In this document: positions 10,293-19,954 of the stretch, in pieces
How positions within the stretch are numbered: the first letter of the stretch is position 1
Layout of the letters: every line of letters starts with the position of its first letter
DNA from: Pectobacterium aroidearum
GTDB lineage: Bacteria > Pseudomonadota > Gammaproteobacteria > Enterobacterales > Enterobacteriaceae
Assembly: GCF_015689195.1 (NCBI RefSeq)
Contig: NZ_CP065044.1
Span: 2,604,001 to 2,668,000 of the forward strand
Direction of reading: 5' to 3'
Length of the DNA: 64,000 nt
Notes under the pieces: generated by a model
The model's database searches: none
The model's input: the letters and a program-made list of their open reading frames with translations, nothing else
What the model was told of the DNA's origin: nothing
Program-made: the position numbers and the translations under genes

Positions 10293-11957
10293 TTAAAACG
10301 ACAGCCCAACGCGGTAATACACCACGGCGCTATCCGGTTTTAGCCAGTCGGGGTGTGCCAACGGCCAGCCAACCGTGATTTGTTGTGAGAGATATTGATT
10401 CGCGACGCCAGCCCCTACCGCCGCGCCCCACAGCGTACCCGCCGATTCGCTTTCAGCTTTCTGTGAGAAAAGATGCCCGCCGTCCACCGCCGCCGTCAGG
10501 GTAACGCTGCCCAACAGCGGCAACTGTGCCGCCCGCCAGTTGAGTTCGTTGCGCCAGTAACCGCCACGATTGCCGGAGAGATACTGCTCTTTGAAACCCC
10601 GTACGGAAGTTTCCCCGCCCAGCGTGACCTGTTCACTGCCATACAGGCGCTGCGGTGAATACTGACCATAGAGGTTGGTGAGGTAATGGAGGTTGTCAGC
10701 AATCGGGTAGTAATAACTGGCCGCCAGCGTCACTTTGTTGAATTCGGCACGCAGCGCATCATCAGATTTCCCTTCATCGCTTTCCGCGCCGAACCAGCGC
10801 GTTCCCCGGCTATAAGCAGGGTTGAGCGTCGCCAGCCCGCCCCACAGTTTCTGGCTGTGATTGATGCCGATAATCGCACTGCTGAGCTTACGACTGCTGG
10901 ATTGCAGCAGAACACTGTTCAGGTAGTTCTGCCCGATACGGTGCGACATGCCTGCCGAGAGGCTGGTTTTCATGTCACCGTTGCGGAATATCACGCGTGA
11001 CAGCGTGGCGCGGTGCGTTTGACTATCACCCGTTGAATGCCAGAGAAAATCCCGGTTGATGAAATCGTTACGGTAACGGCTTTGAGAATAGTCGTAGCTG
11101 AGCGTCCAGTAGCCGTAAGGCAGCGAGACGCCCGCCTGCAGGCTTTCGGCATTGCGACTATCGCGAAATTCGCTACTGTGTCCACCGTTGATAAACCACT
11201 GGTCGGCCAGCCCCAGCACGTTATCCGCCCACAGGCCGCCGTTTAGCTGCCGTTCCCCGGTGCTTTTCTGCCCGCTATTATCGAAACCGATATTTGCCGT
11301 CAGCGGAATTTGCTTTTTACTGGTCAGGTTGACGATGGAATAACCGGGCTGGTTGCCGGGCTGAATTTCGATGCTCACCTGCTGCGTCGGCATGCGGTTG
11401 AGCTGTTCCATGCCCTGTTCGATATCCCGGAGATTGAGAATTTCGCCTTCCAGGCCTGGGAAAACCTGTTTTAATGCCCACGTTGATTGGTTATTAAGAT
11501 TAATAGATTCGAGACGACCTTCCAGAATATCGATCTGCAATACGCCGCCAGAAAGATCCTGCTCAGCAATAAAAGCGCGACTGGTAATATAACCCCGTTC
11601 GATATACCAATTACTGACGTCATGAATCAGCTGATTTATATCATTAACATTAAGGCAACGATTAATATAATCTTTATTTAACCTGTTTTTATCTCTTTCA
11701 CGCAGCAGCGAGCTATTGTAATAATGAATATCTTTAATGAAAAAACAGTGTCCGGCATTACTTCCGCCTGTGGGATTCACCGTTGTTTGTGGCTGATTTA
11801 ATTGCAATAAGGAATCGCGCTGCTGCCGGGATTGATCGATCACCTCGGCCTGGCGCTGCTGAATGTCATTTCGGTCTGCCGGATTAAGCGGCGCGGAAAA
11901 TACGGTATAAGAAAATAGCGCAGGCATGATAGCAATCAGCCTGAAAAAACCACGCAT
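10293..11957 (-). CDS. hecB: HecB-like TpsB outer-membrane transporter of the HecA adhesin
   Basis: A 554-residue ShlB/FhaC/HecB-family protein that exports HecA across the outer membrane. A signal peptide ends near residue 21. POTRA domains follow at about 65-210, then a 16-strand type beta-barrel region. The VRGF tetrapeptide of the conserved L6 loop is near residue 455, and the protein ends in GLSF with the terminal aromatic expected of outer-membrane proteins. The start is the ATG at 11957, with CAGGG eight bases before it. It is the first gene of the hecB-hecA pair. The part encoding the N-terminal third (about 11480-11830) is visibly richer in A+T than the barrel region, so the gene has uneven base composition. 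Confidence 0.93.
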   Translation of the reverse strand: MRGFFRLIAIMPALFSYTVFSAPLNPADRNDIQQRQAEVIDQSRQQRDSLLQLNQPQTTVNPTGGSNAGHCFFIKDIHYYNSSLLRERDKNRLNKDYINRCLNVNDINQLIHDVSNWYIERGYITSRAFIAEQDLSGGVLQIDILEGRLESINLNNQSTWALKQVFPGLEGEILNLRDIEQGMEQLNRMPTQQVSIEIQPGNQPGYSIVNLTSKKQIPLTANIGFDNSGQKSTGERQLNGGLWADNVLGLADQWFINGGHSSEFRDSRNAESLQAGVSLPYGYWTLSYDYSQSRYRNDFINRDFLWHSTGDSQTHRATLSRVIFRNGDMKTSLSAGMSHRIGQNYLNSVLLQSSSRKLSSAIIGINHSQKLWGGLATLNPAYSRGTRWFGAESDEGKSDDALRAEFNKVTLAASYYYPIADNLHYLTNLYGQYSPQRLYGSEQVTLGGETSVRGFKEQYLSGNRGGYWRNELNWRAAQLPLLGSVTLTAAVDGGHLFSQKAESESAGTLWGAAVGAGVANQYLSQQITVGWPLAHPDWLKPDSAVVYYRVGLSF

Positions 11958-12292
11958 GGTTTCATCCCTGATGATAATAATTTTTTTGGCATAGTAGAGC
12001 CGTTAATTACCAAGCTCAATATGTCAGGTAATATATAATTTTATGATAATGGATTTGCGTTAAGTCGCGATAAAATATTTCCTTAACCAATAATTTCAGC
12101 TCTGTTACACCTCGTCACACAATGCTGCGCATTTCATGACCTTTTCTTGTCGATTCGTCAACCGACAGACACCTCGCCCATAGCTTCGTTGATGCATCAT
12201 ATTGTATATTAGCGCCTCATCGCCGTAGGTTATTGCGGCACTCACTTATATTTATCTCACCACGTTGCGCAGCGCTTCTCTCTGGGGGAACA
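11958..12292. promoter_or_regulatory. Divergent intergenic region between hecB and gntR; palindrome TGATGCATCA
   Basis: This A+T-rich spacer must hold the promoters of both hecB (leftward) and the GntR gene (rightward). I see no hrp box in it. At 12190-12199 there is a perfect 10-bp palindrome, TGATGCATCA, within a 13-base stretch (12189-12201) that recurs exactly upstream of the SDR operon at about 60743. A binding site is possible; no regulator can be named from sequence alone. Confidence 0.4.
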
Positions 12293-12958
12293 GTGAATTA
12301 TCCAATCGGGCAGATCAATCACAGCTATCTGGGCTCCAGCGTTTATACCATGCTGCGCGAAGCGTTAATTACCGGCCAACTCAAACCGGACGACCGCCTG
12401 AGAATACGGGAGCTTGCCGCACAGGTGGGTACCAGCGTCACACCAGTGCGAGATGCGATCCTGCAATTGGCGAAAGAACAGGCGCTGGTGCTCAAAACGC
12501 CGCGTGATATCCGTGTTCCCCAGTTGACCGAAGCGCAATTTATCGAGATCCGCACATTGCGGCTGGCGCTGGAAGGCACGGGAGCCGAGCAGGCTGCCGC
12601 ACACATTACGCCGAAGATGCTGGAGCAGATTGAAGAGAATATTCGCCAGAATCGTCTGGCAATTGACGAGAAAAATCTACGCGAAGCGCTGCGATTAAAT
12701 AGTGAGTTTCACCTGTTTCTGGCGCAGGCGGCGCGTATGCCGCTGTTGACGCAGTTCATCGGCAGCTTGTGGATGCGCACCGGCCCGCTGATTGCACAGG
12801 CCTATGCGCATTTTTCCGTGCAGATGGCGATCGAACATCATGAAGATGTCCTTGCCGCGCTACAGCAGCACGATGCCAGCAGCGCCCGACAGGCCATCCA
12901 ATCCGATATTCTGGATGGCAGCGAAACAATGTTGGCCTTTATTGCGATAGAACAATAG
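12293..12958 (+). CDS. GntR-family transcriptional regulator (FadR/FCD subfamily)
   Basis: A 221-residue regulator. An N-terminal winged helix-turn-helix (about residues 15-75, with the typical LRIRELAAQVGTSVTPVRDAI pattern) is followed by an all-helical FCD ligand-binding domain (about 85-215). The chosen start is the GTG at 12293, preceded by GGGGGA; a TTG at 12233 in the same frame would add 20 residues with no match to the family. The effector is not predictable. FCD-type regulators usually respond to small organic acids or amino-acid derivatives. It sits between hecBA and dspF, with no obvious target gene next to it other than the divergent hecBA operon. Confidence 0.85.
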   Translation: MNYPIGQINHSYLGSSVYTMLREALITGQLKPDDRLRIRELAAQVGTSVTPVRDAILQLAKEQALVLKTPRDIRVPQLTEAQFIEIRTLRLALEGTGAEQAAAHITPKMLEQIEENIRQNRLAIDEKNLREALRLNSEFHLFLAQAARMPLLTQFIGSLWMRTGPLIAQAYAHFSVQMAIEHHEDVLAALQQHDASSARQAIQSDILDGSETMLAFIAIEQ

Positions 12959-12967
12959 GTTATCGCG

Positions 12968-13390
12968 TTATGCCGCCATGAGTCGTGGCAACAAGCCGCG
13001 AATCAGCAGTCGGATTTCTTTTGCCTGACTGATAAACGCGGGCAGCAACGCGGTAAAGCCGGGTTCATCGAGCGATTCTGCGGTGTGCTGAGTGCACAAA
13101 CGCAGCGTGGAATTCTCATCCAGCGCCAGCCAGCAGCCTTTCATCGCCGCCATTTCAAAGTTAATCATCAGCATGAGCTGATAAACCGCCGTGCTGACAT
13201 CCCCCTGAAATCGCATCACATCGCTGTGTAATAGCAGCACGCTGCTGCTGGTGGGGACCTCTAACACCACCGCTTCCTGTCCGTCAGATTCGCGTAGCGC
13301 ACAGATGCCGTCCTGCAGACTCAGTTGAGTACGGCTGAGCGAACCGTAATGGCGCAGTAGGCGAGTAATATGCTGTTGTGTGGGTGTCAT
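12968..13390 (-). CDS. dspF: DspF (DspB/F), type III chaperone of DspE
   Basis: A small (140-residue) cytoplasmic protein of the CesT/SycE-type chaperone fold that keeps the effector DspE stable and secretion-competent. It lies 35 nt downstream of dspE on the same strand, with a strong AAGGAG six bases before the ATG. The position directly after a very large effector gene, the small size and the alternating hydrophobic strands (VVLEVP, SVLLLHS) fit the family. It is expected to be transcribed with dspE from the dspE hrp box. Confidence 0.92.
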   Translation of the reverse strand: MTPTQQHITRLLRHYGSLSRTQLSLQDGICALRESDGQEAVVLEVPTSSSVLLLHSDVMRFQGDVSTAVYQLMLMINFEMAAMKGCWLALDENSTLRLCTQHTAESLDEPGFTALLPAFISQAKEIRLLIRGLLPRLMAA

Positions 13391-13425
13391 CCTGTTCTCC
13401 TTTAATCACCGTGTGTTATTTACGA

Positions 13426-16400
13426 TCAGCCGTTAAGTTGCAGGCCTTCCTGCTGTAACTGCTGCAGGGCGTTGGCGGTAGCCGGACTGGCTTTAGCAAT
13501 TTCGCCGCTCAGTTTGTAGCTTTGCGGTACGTTTTGATCCTGCCCGTAACTGAAGCTGACGCTACCGAGCAGTTTATTCATGCTGACGCCCGCGCTGCTT
13601 GAGGCGTTAATGATGACCGCTGGGGTATTGAACCCTTCGCTCTTCTTCACCGTCTGCGAGACATCAATACTGGCGAGACGTAAATTATTGCCGTCTTTAA
13701 ACAGCGCGATGACGTCATCTTTGCCGTGCGTTTTGTCCTGAATGCCCTTCTCTATCTTCTCCCGCACATCGTCTTTCAGCTCCAGCGCAACCGTCACCGA
13801 CGCTCTGTCGTTATCCTGCAAGCGGCTCACGATATCCTTCAGTGCAGGGTTGTCCGCAATCAGTTGATTAATGCGATCGGCATTACTCGGCGGCAGCGAA
13901 GAAAACAAATGGTTGCCGATGACCTGGAACAGCCCGTTTTCCGTCAATTTACTGAGATTGGTGTAGGACGTCGTGTGTTTGACGCTATCCAGCGTGGCTC
14001 CGTCGCGCTGCGCAACATCCTGCCGCACGTTCAGCTTTTTCAGGCTCATCAATCCCTGATGCTGATCGTCAGTTTTTGCCGTTTTATCCGCAAAGTGCTC
14101 ATTCAGTATGGCTAATTGATCGTCCGGCTCCGCCATTTTTTTCACACCGTCAATCAAAAGCTGACTGGCCGGATCGTTAAACGCGGAGTTCAGCGTTTTG
14201 GTCAGCGAATCGATGTCCTTTTTCTCCAGCGGTTCGGCTTTCTTCAAGCCCAGACTGATCGACTGGTTAGTGCGTGAGTCTGCTGCCACATTCACCCCGA
14301 TACTGGCCGAGGTGAAGAACGGAACGGTGCCATCCGATGTCGTTCTGGCCGCACCGGCACTCAGGGTCGCGTTTGCCCCCATCGCGGCCTGATTCATGAA
14401 ACGCAGGCGGTTGTCGGATTCCGTGTAGGTTGTGGATTTTTCACCTTGTGCAACGCTGGACGAACTGGTGGCAGACAGCACATTGGCGCTTGCCGTCAGA
14501 CCGACGGATCCGCGCAGCGTAGCGCTGGTTGGCGCCGCACCTTTTTCCGTCAGGTTTATGCCGCCGCGCAGCTCCAGCGCCGCGTTGCTATCCAGATTGA
14601 AGCTAACCGTTTTACCGGCCTTCACGCTGTGCTGCTCCCCTTTATCCAGCAGGGCAAGCGGGTTGATCGTGCCGCTCGACAGGCCGTCAATAAATCCAGG
14701 CAGTTCTTCTTCGCTGAGGGTGAAATTCAGGGCGTTTTGCTGCGCCATTTGCAGGCTGGCGGATACGCCGAATGAGGCGCGGACATCCGGTGCAAAGCTG
14801 TGTTTACTGTTAATACTTTGCGTCATCTGCTCCGTGGTTTTCCCTGTCAGATACTGGCTGACGTCATACCCGCCGGAGTAGCTCACTTTACCGGTGATGC
14901 CACCTGAACGCTCGAAGGCGACATTGATGCCGTTTTCACCGCGAGAAAAACTCAGATTGTAATTCCGTTCGCCGCTGACACCACCACCCGGCACCGGAGG
15001 AAAAGGCAATGGCGTGCCGCTGACCACAAACGACATGGATGCTCCACCGCCATAGGTTCGGTTAAAGGCGATGCTTTCGTTGCTATCCAACGATAGGACG
15101 GTCGCCTTCATTTTATCGATCATGTCCGTCTGGTTGGCCGCCTGCATCACGGTTTTCGACGTTACGCTGACGGCATTCTCTTCTTTCCTGAACGCCTTCA
15201 TAAAGGTTTTCACCGAGTCATAATCCGCTTCCAGCGCCTTATGGTTGGTGAACCCCATGTCGGTCATCTTCTTCACTGGGTTTTCGCCGTAGTCCCCCTG
15301 ACGCAGCGCGTTAAGCTCTTTCATCATCGAGGCCAGTTCCGCTTCACCCGGCGATGTGCCAGATAACGTATCAATGCGATCGGTCAGCTTATGCAAATCC
15401 CCCATCACCAGGGTATCCAGCACCAGCCGCGTTTTCGCCAGCGACAGGGCGTCGCTGGTATCCCGCTGCTGCCCAAACGCGTCACTATTCGGCTTTTGAG
15501 CAATCGGCGTTTTGCTGTCTACAAAGGCTTTGATCAACGTACCCGCCGTACTCGTTTTCGATGAAGGGTTACTTTCCATCGCCGCCAGCAGCACCGGAGC
15601 CAGATCTTTTTCTCTGCCGTGCACGCTGGCAGGCTTGCCTTCCGTGTTTATGACACCGTTATCGTTCACCACGCCCTGTTGCCTGCCAATAAGCAGGGCT
15701 GCTTTGGCCGAACTGCTTTCCAGTTCGGTATGGAACTGTTTGAGCAAGTTCACCAACGGTTTCCCTTTCTCCCCCAGATCCAGCTTATCTAGCTTACTTT
15801 CCAGATCCATCGCCGCGCTCTGCGGCTGGCCCGTTGTGGCATCCAGTTTTTTCAGTAACTCCGTCTGCATGTCGTAAACGGGCTTCAATCCTTCACGCCC
15901 GCTGATCTGGTGCTGAACATGGTCAGCAACGGTTTTTAACGGCCGGGGGACTTCCATGGAGAACGAGACAACATGCGCTCTGAGCAAATCTGACAGCTTG
16001 CTTTTCACCTGCTGTGACTCTTCGCCGGTTTTACCCAGAACCTGCACATCGGCTTTAACCGTGACCCCGGTCAACGGTATCTTCGTCCCTTTTGTCGCGA
16101 CATCAAGCCGGCCAAACACCGTTTCTGCGGCACGCGCTTCCGAGGGTAATGGCGTTTCCCCTTTCGGCACCGTCGTTTTCCACGCCTTGCCTTGCTGGGT
16201 ATGGAGCTCATGATCGTCATGCGCCACCTGCAAATGATGCTGCGCATCCGTGCTCAGCGAATTGACTTTCCCCTCAATCGGCGTCTTCACCGGCTGCCAT
16301 TGGGCAGAGTCATGATTAGCCGCATTTTGCCAGTCGGCCTTCGGCAGTTGGAAAAGCTGTCCGTCTTTGTTCAAGGCGAAGAGCGTCTGCTGGTGATCCA

Positions 16401-18309
16401 GCGTGATGTCTTGAATCTCACCGGACAACCCATTTTTAGGCAACGCCAGCGGTGGCGCGGCGAGTTTATCCGTTCCCGGTTTGATCTGATGGAAATGCAG
16501 ATCGCCCTGCTTATCGACGGCAATAAATTTATTGCGGTTGAGCACCGCCATCGCCGATACGCCGTCGTCCTTGGCGATCCCAGGAAGCGCCGTGCCCGCA
16601 GACGGCGTCATTCGCACCTGCGGCAGCGCAAACACAGTGTTGTCACCGTGTGTAAAAGAGCCGGATTTCTGGTTGATGGACAGCGGCGTGATTTCACCGT
16701 CTTTCAGCGTGTAAGCCTGATTGTCTAGTCCGCGCTTCAGTTGGCTGGCTTCAACGCTGGATGCCTCCCAGTTTTGGGTATTGCCGTTGTGAAAATGGAC
16801 TTTGCCGTCCTGTAACCCAATTTGCCCTAGTCGCCCCAGATCTAAGGTGTCTTTCGCGGCTGGGGCTGTCGTCGTCAGCCCCAGTTTGTTATCGACGACC
16901 AGACTGTCGCTCAGGTTCCACCCCGGCGTTGGCGACAGCCCATTTTGTCCGAGAGAAGCGACGTGTTTTTGTCCCTGACGATCGGTGGCGAGCGCCTGCG
17001 GCTGGCCGTGTTCATCATGGGCAAATCCAGTAATACGATGGTCGTTGCCCAGCACCGCATTCAATTCCGGCGTACTGACGGGGGTTAATGTAACCTGTTG
17101 TTCACCCGTTTCAGGCCGTGGTGCGTGGTAAAGTTTGCCGTCATTATCGGCAATCAGCAGATGTTCTGCGGTTAACCCCACCGCTTTTGCATACACCGGT
17201 TCACCGCTTGCCAGTTTGAGATCCACCGGCTGCGGCGCAGCATCCAACGCGCTCATCAGATGCAGTTGCGTAAGGTGATCCTGCTCGGTCAGCACAGCCG
17301 ATTGCCCATTCTGATTAGCGGAGAACGCCGTAATCTTATCGCTGAACGTGGCTGATTCCGTTCCCGCCGAGAGATTACTCAGCGTGTGATTATCTTTAAC
17401 CGCATACAGTTGCCCATCCCCCTGCCGGGATAACTGGCTGTGGGCGACATCGCTGCTTTGTTGCCAGACGCCAAACTCGGTGTTTAACGCAAAAAGTTTG
17501 CCGTCATGCAGGCGCAATTGCTCGCCCGCGCCTGAAGCTGAATCAGGCTGTCGGTGAATACCGGTCAACAGCTCATGGTTCATGCGCCCAGATAGCGGCA
17601 CGTTGGTGGATTTCCCCGCTTTTGTTTGTAGGGAGAGATGCTCTGGCGTGGATTCCAGCTTTACGCTACCTGCGCTCGATTTGCCCGTCGGCATCGCGCT
17701 GCGGCCGCTGCTGTGAAGCGCAATATGCTGATCGTCATTGCTTTGAATCACGAACAATCGCCCTGATTTATCGACTAGCGCATGCTGCTGCGTATCCTGA
17801 TTTTCATGGTGGGCAACGAACGGCTGGCCATTTTTCCCGATGGTCTGTTGTAACAGCGTGGTCAGCGCCTCCGGCAAGCCTTTGCCGAACTGAAGCTTAC
17901 CGTGGCTGTTCAGCGTGATATCGGATTTAGCCGCAGGTGGCGCGGCACTGCTACTGCTGATTTTGCTCTCAGCCGCCGCGATGGAGGCAAAACGCGGCAG
18001 GCTCTGGATAGGTCCGCCTGACGCCAGCGAATCGCGCGATGGACGCGCTAAGGCCTTCCCCATGTCTTCCGATGAAAATAGTTCGCGTAAGGTCGTTGAT
18101 CGCGTCCCCTGACTCTTCACCTGGCTGCTGCTTCCCTGCTCCAGCTCGGGCGGTCTGTTTTTATCATGCAAACCTTGCTGAATCAGAGATTGCGCGCCTT
18201 TCTGGCTCGCACTGGTGCTACTGCCCTGCGATAACGATGTTTTAGCTAACGTAGCTGGTGCAATCTCCGAAATGGACAGACCAGGCTGAACATGCTGGAT
18301 TTTCTGCAT
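13426..18309 (-). CDS. dspE: DspE (DspA/E), AvrE-family type III effector
   Basis: A 1627-residue effector injected into plant cells; AvrE-family proteins are essential for disease and have been shown to form water- and solute-permeable channels in host membranes (established for the family). The polar N-terminal 130 residues, rich in Ser and Gln, suit a secretion signal and chaperone-binding region. Residues of about 150-700 contain repeated D-G-x-L-[FY] blade motifs, suggesting a beta-propeller. The C-terminal half is Ser/Gly/Ala-rich and beta-prone. The start is the ATG at 18309 with GGAA seven bases before it; the upstream TTG at 18321 overlaps that ribosome site and is unlikely. It is driven by an hrp box at 18346-18373 and followed by its chaperone gene dspF. 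Confidence 0.95.
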   Translation of the reverse strand: MQKIQHVQPGLSISEIAPATLAKTSLSQGSSTSASQKGAQSLIQQGLHDKNRPPELEQGSSSQVKSQGTRSTTLRELFSSEDMGKALARPSRDSLASGGPIQSLPRFASIAAAESKISSSSAAPPAAKSDITLNSHGKLQFGKGLPEALTTLLQQTIGKNGQPFVAHHENQDTQQHALVDKSGRLFVIQSNDDQHIALHSSGRSAMPTGKSSAGSVKLESTPEHLSLQTKAGKSTNVPLSGRMNHELLTGIHRQPDSASGAGEQLRLHDGKLFALNTEFGVWQQSSDVAHSQLSRQGDGQLYAVKDNHTLSNLSAGTESATFSDKITAFSANQNGQSAVLTEQDHLTQLHLMSALDAAPQPVDLKLASGEPVYAKAVGLTAEHLLIADNDGKLYHAPRPETGEQQVTLTPVSTPELNAVLGNDHRITGFAHDEHGQPQALATDRQGQKHVASLGQNGLSPTPGWNLSDSLVVDNKLGLTTTAPAAKDTLDLGRLGQIGLQDGKVHFHNGNTQNWEASSVEASQLKRGLDNQAYTLKDGEITPLSINQKSGSFTHGDNTVFALPQVRMTPSAGTALPGIAKDDGVSAMAVLNRNKFIAVDKQGDLHFHQIKPGTDKLAAPPLALPKNGLSGEIQDITLDHQQTLFALNKDGQLFQLPKADWQNAANHDSAQWQPVKTPIEGKVNSLSTDAQHHLQVAHDDHELHTQQGKAWKTTVPKGETPLPSEARAAETVFGRLDVATKGTKIPLTGVTVKADVQVLGKTGEESQQVKSKLSDLLRAHVVSFSMEVPRPLKTVADHVQHQISGREGLKPVYDMQTELLKKLDATTGQPQSAAMDLESKLDKLDLGEKGKPLVNLLKQFHTELESSSAKAALLIGRQQGVVNDNGVINTEGKPASVHGREKDLAPVLLAAMESNPSSKTSTAGTLIKAFVDSKTPIAQKPNSDAFGQQRDTSDALSLAKTRLVLDTLVMGDLHKLTDRIDTLSGTSPGEAELASMMKELNALRQGDYGENPVKKMTDMGFTNHKALEADYDSVKTFMKAFRKEENAVSVTSKTVMQAANQTDMIDKMKATVLSLDSNESIAFNRTYGGGASMSFVVSGTPLPFPPVPGGGVSGERNYNLSFSRGENGINVAFERSGGITGKVSYSGGYDVSQYLTGKTTEQMTQSINSKHSFAPDVRASFGVSASLQMAQQNALNFTLSEEELPGFIDGLSSGTINPLALLDKGEQHSVKAGKTVSFNLDSNAALELRGGINLTEKGAAPTSATLRGSVGLTASANVLSATSSSSVAQGEKSTTYTESDNRLRFMNQAAMGANATLSAGAARTTSDGTVPFFTSASIGVNVAADSRTNQSISLGLKKAEPLEKKDIDSLTKTLNSAFNDPASQLLIDGVKKMAEPDDQLAILNEHFADKTAKTDDQHQGLMSLKKLNVRQDVAQRDGATLDSVKHTTSYTNLSKLTENGLFQVIGNHLFSSLPPSNADRINQLIADNPALKDIVSRLQDNDRASVTVALELKDDVREKIEKGIQDKTHGKDDVIALFKDGNNLRLASIDVSQTVKKSEGFNTPAVIINASSSAGVSMNKLLGSVSFSYGQDQNVPQSYKLSGEIAKASPATANALQQLQQEGLQLNG

Positions 18310-18345
18310 AACAAGTTCCAAAGGTGATGAGGTGAACGTATCGGT

Positions 18346-18373
18346 TAAGTGGTCGTTTTCCCCTTCTGGTTCC
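18346..18373 (-). promoter_or_regulatory. hrp box (HrpL promoter) of dspEF
   Basis: Read on the minus strand, GGAACC is followed by exactly 15 bases and then CCACTTA. This is the HrpL ECF-sigma consensus. It ends 37 bases before the dspE ATG. A second, divergent hrp box for hrpW starts only 23 bases away. Confidence 0.9.
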
Positions 18374-18396
18374 CATCATCTTTCTCTTCCTTACGG

Positions 18397-18424
18397 GGAA
18401 CCACATCACGCCTCTCCTCACTTA
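18397..18424 (+). promoter_or_regulatory. hrp box (HrpL promoter) of hrpW
   Basis: GGAACC at 18397, then 15 bases, then TCACTTA. The first base of the downstream CCAC element is T instead of C, the same variant as in the hrpN box. It ends 60 bases before the hrpW ATG. Confidence 0.85.
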
Positions 18425-18483
18425 ATACGCAACAGACGTAAGCCTGTTAATAACCCATCACGATTCACTTTCAAGGAGATGTT

Positions 18484-19953
18484 ATGGCTGATATGACGAT
18501 TACGCTCAGCATACAACCCGGCGCAGGCCTGTCCTCAACAGGCCTGAATTCCCCGCTTTCAGGCAGCAACAGCGGGGCATCGCAACGCTCTGCACAGCAA
18601 GATAGCCAGCTCATGGAGGCGCTGGGCACCCTGCTCAGCGCGCTCTTGCCTAATGCACAGGGCAATACACCGTCCTCGACCGATGGCAGTCCGCTAGGCC
18701 AGACGGGCGCGGGCAACGGAGGGAGCTCGGCGTTAGGACAAAACGGTAGCCCCGCCGATATGCTGATGAAACTGTTGGAAGCGCTAATTCCAGGGAAAAA
18801 CGGGCAGGAAGCAGGGAATCCGCTCTCTTCCGGTTCGTCGGGTGCGGCAGGTGGCAATAGTGGTGCCTCACCGCTGACGGGATCATCTGGCCCTGGTGGC
18901 GCAGGCAGCGCACAAAACCCAGAAGATCTGAGCCGCTCTCTGCTGCAAGATTCGGCTGGCAGCGCATTAGATAATGCCATTAGCCCAACGGCGGACGGCG
19001 GCGGCCAACTGAGCGGTAACGATCTGTTAAAAGCGCTGCTGGAATTGATCGGCAATCTGATGGATTCACAGAAAGGTGAGTTTGGCCAACCGCAAGGTAG
19101 CGGCCAATCCCAAGGTGGCGGATCGCCGTCAGTGGGCGCACCGCAGGCTGCATCCGGCGGTGGCGGTGGATCGCCTGCCGCACCGTCTGCTGGCGGCGGC
19201 GGTTCACCTGCTGCACCATCAGCGCCCTCTTCACCCGTTGGAGGCGGCGGCGCAGCACCCGCTCCACTAACGGCCACACCATCTGGCATTGGTGGCGGTT
19301 CGGCAGCATCCCCCACGACATCAACAGCAGGTGCTGGCCCAGTCTCTTTCCCAACCGCCAGCGGTGATGCCACGGTGGTAAATGAAACCATTAAAGTCGG
19401 CCCTGGAGAAACCTTTGACGGCGGTGGTAAAACCTTTACTGCCGGCAGCAAGTTAGGTGACGGTGGCCAGGCTGAAGGCCAGAAACCAGTATTTGAGCTG
19501 GCTCCGGGCGCGACGCTGAAAAATGTGGTGTTTGGTGATAACGCAGCGGATGGTGTGCACGTTCGCGGCGATGCCAAGATTGATAACGTACACTGGACCA
19601 ACGTGGGTGAAGATGCGCTGACGGTGAAATCCAATACTGGCAAACCTGCTAACGTGGAAATCACCAACAGTAGCGCTCAGGGCGCTGCCGACAAGATTTT
19701 CCAGTTGAACGCAGACGCCAATCTGACCATCGATAATTTCAAAGCGAAAGATTTCGGTACATTTGTTCGCACCAACGGCGGACAACAGGGTAACTGGAAT
19801 TTGAACCTGAGTAACATTGATGCAGAAAACGGCAAGTTCTCATTCGTGAAAAGCGACAGTGAAGGGTTGAACGTTAAAGGCAGCAATATCAACCTGACGA
19901 ATGTCAATAATCACTACAAAGTGCCTGATTCCGCCAACTTGCAGGTGAATTAA
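18484..19953 (+). CDS. hrpW: HrpW, harpin with C-terminal pectate-lyase-like domain
   Basis: A 489-residue type III-secreted helper protein. Residues 1-295 are harpin-like: rich in Gly, Ser, Gln and Pro, free of Cys, with a near-duplicated GGGGSPAAPSA segment around residues 220-245. Residues of about 295-489 resemble class III pectate lyases (polysaccharide lyase family 3), with the beta-helix pattern ending in asparagine ladders. There is no N-terminal signal peptide, so export is expected through the Hrp system. HrpW proteins bind pectate but are usually reported without clear lyase activity. AAGGAG precedes the ATG, and the gene has its own hrp box. Confidence 0.93.
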   Translation: MADMTITLSIQPGAGLSSTGLNSPLSGSNSGASQRSAQQDSQLMEALGTLLSALLPNAQGNTPSSTDGSPLGQTGAGNGGSSALGQNGSPADMLMKLLEALIPGKNGQEAGNPLSSGSSGAAGGNSGASPLTGSSGPGGAGSAQNPEDLSRSLLQDSAGSALDNAISPTADGGGQLSGNDLLKALLELIGNLMDSQKGEFGQPQGSGQSQGGGSPSVGAPQAASGGGGGSPAAPSAGGGGSPAAPSAPSSPVGGGGAAPAPLTATPSGIGGGSAASPTTSTAGAGPVSFPTASGDATVVNETIKVGPGETFDGGGKTFTAGSKLGDGGQAEGQKPVFELAPGATLKNVVFGDNAADGVHVRGDAKIDNVHWTNVGEDALTVKSNTGKPANVEITNSSAQGAADKIFQLNADANLTIDNFKAKDFGTFVRTNGGQQGNWNLNLSNIDAENGKFSFVKSDSEGLNVKGSNINLTNVNNHYKVPDSANLQVN

Positions 19954-19954
19954 G

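Noticed and set aside
18471-19667. A 398-codon minus-strand open frame opposite hrpW
   Set aside because: It is Pro/Ser-rich low complexity, produced by the Gly/Ser-rich hrpW codons; hrpW has a strong ribosome site and an hrp box.
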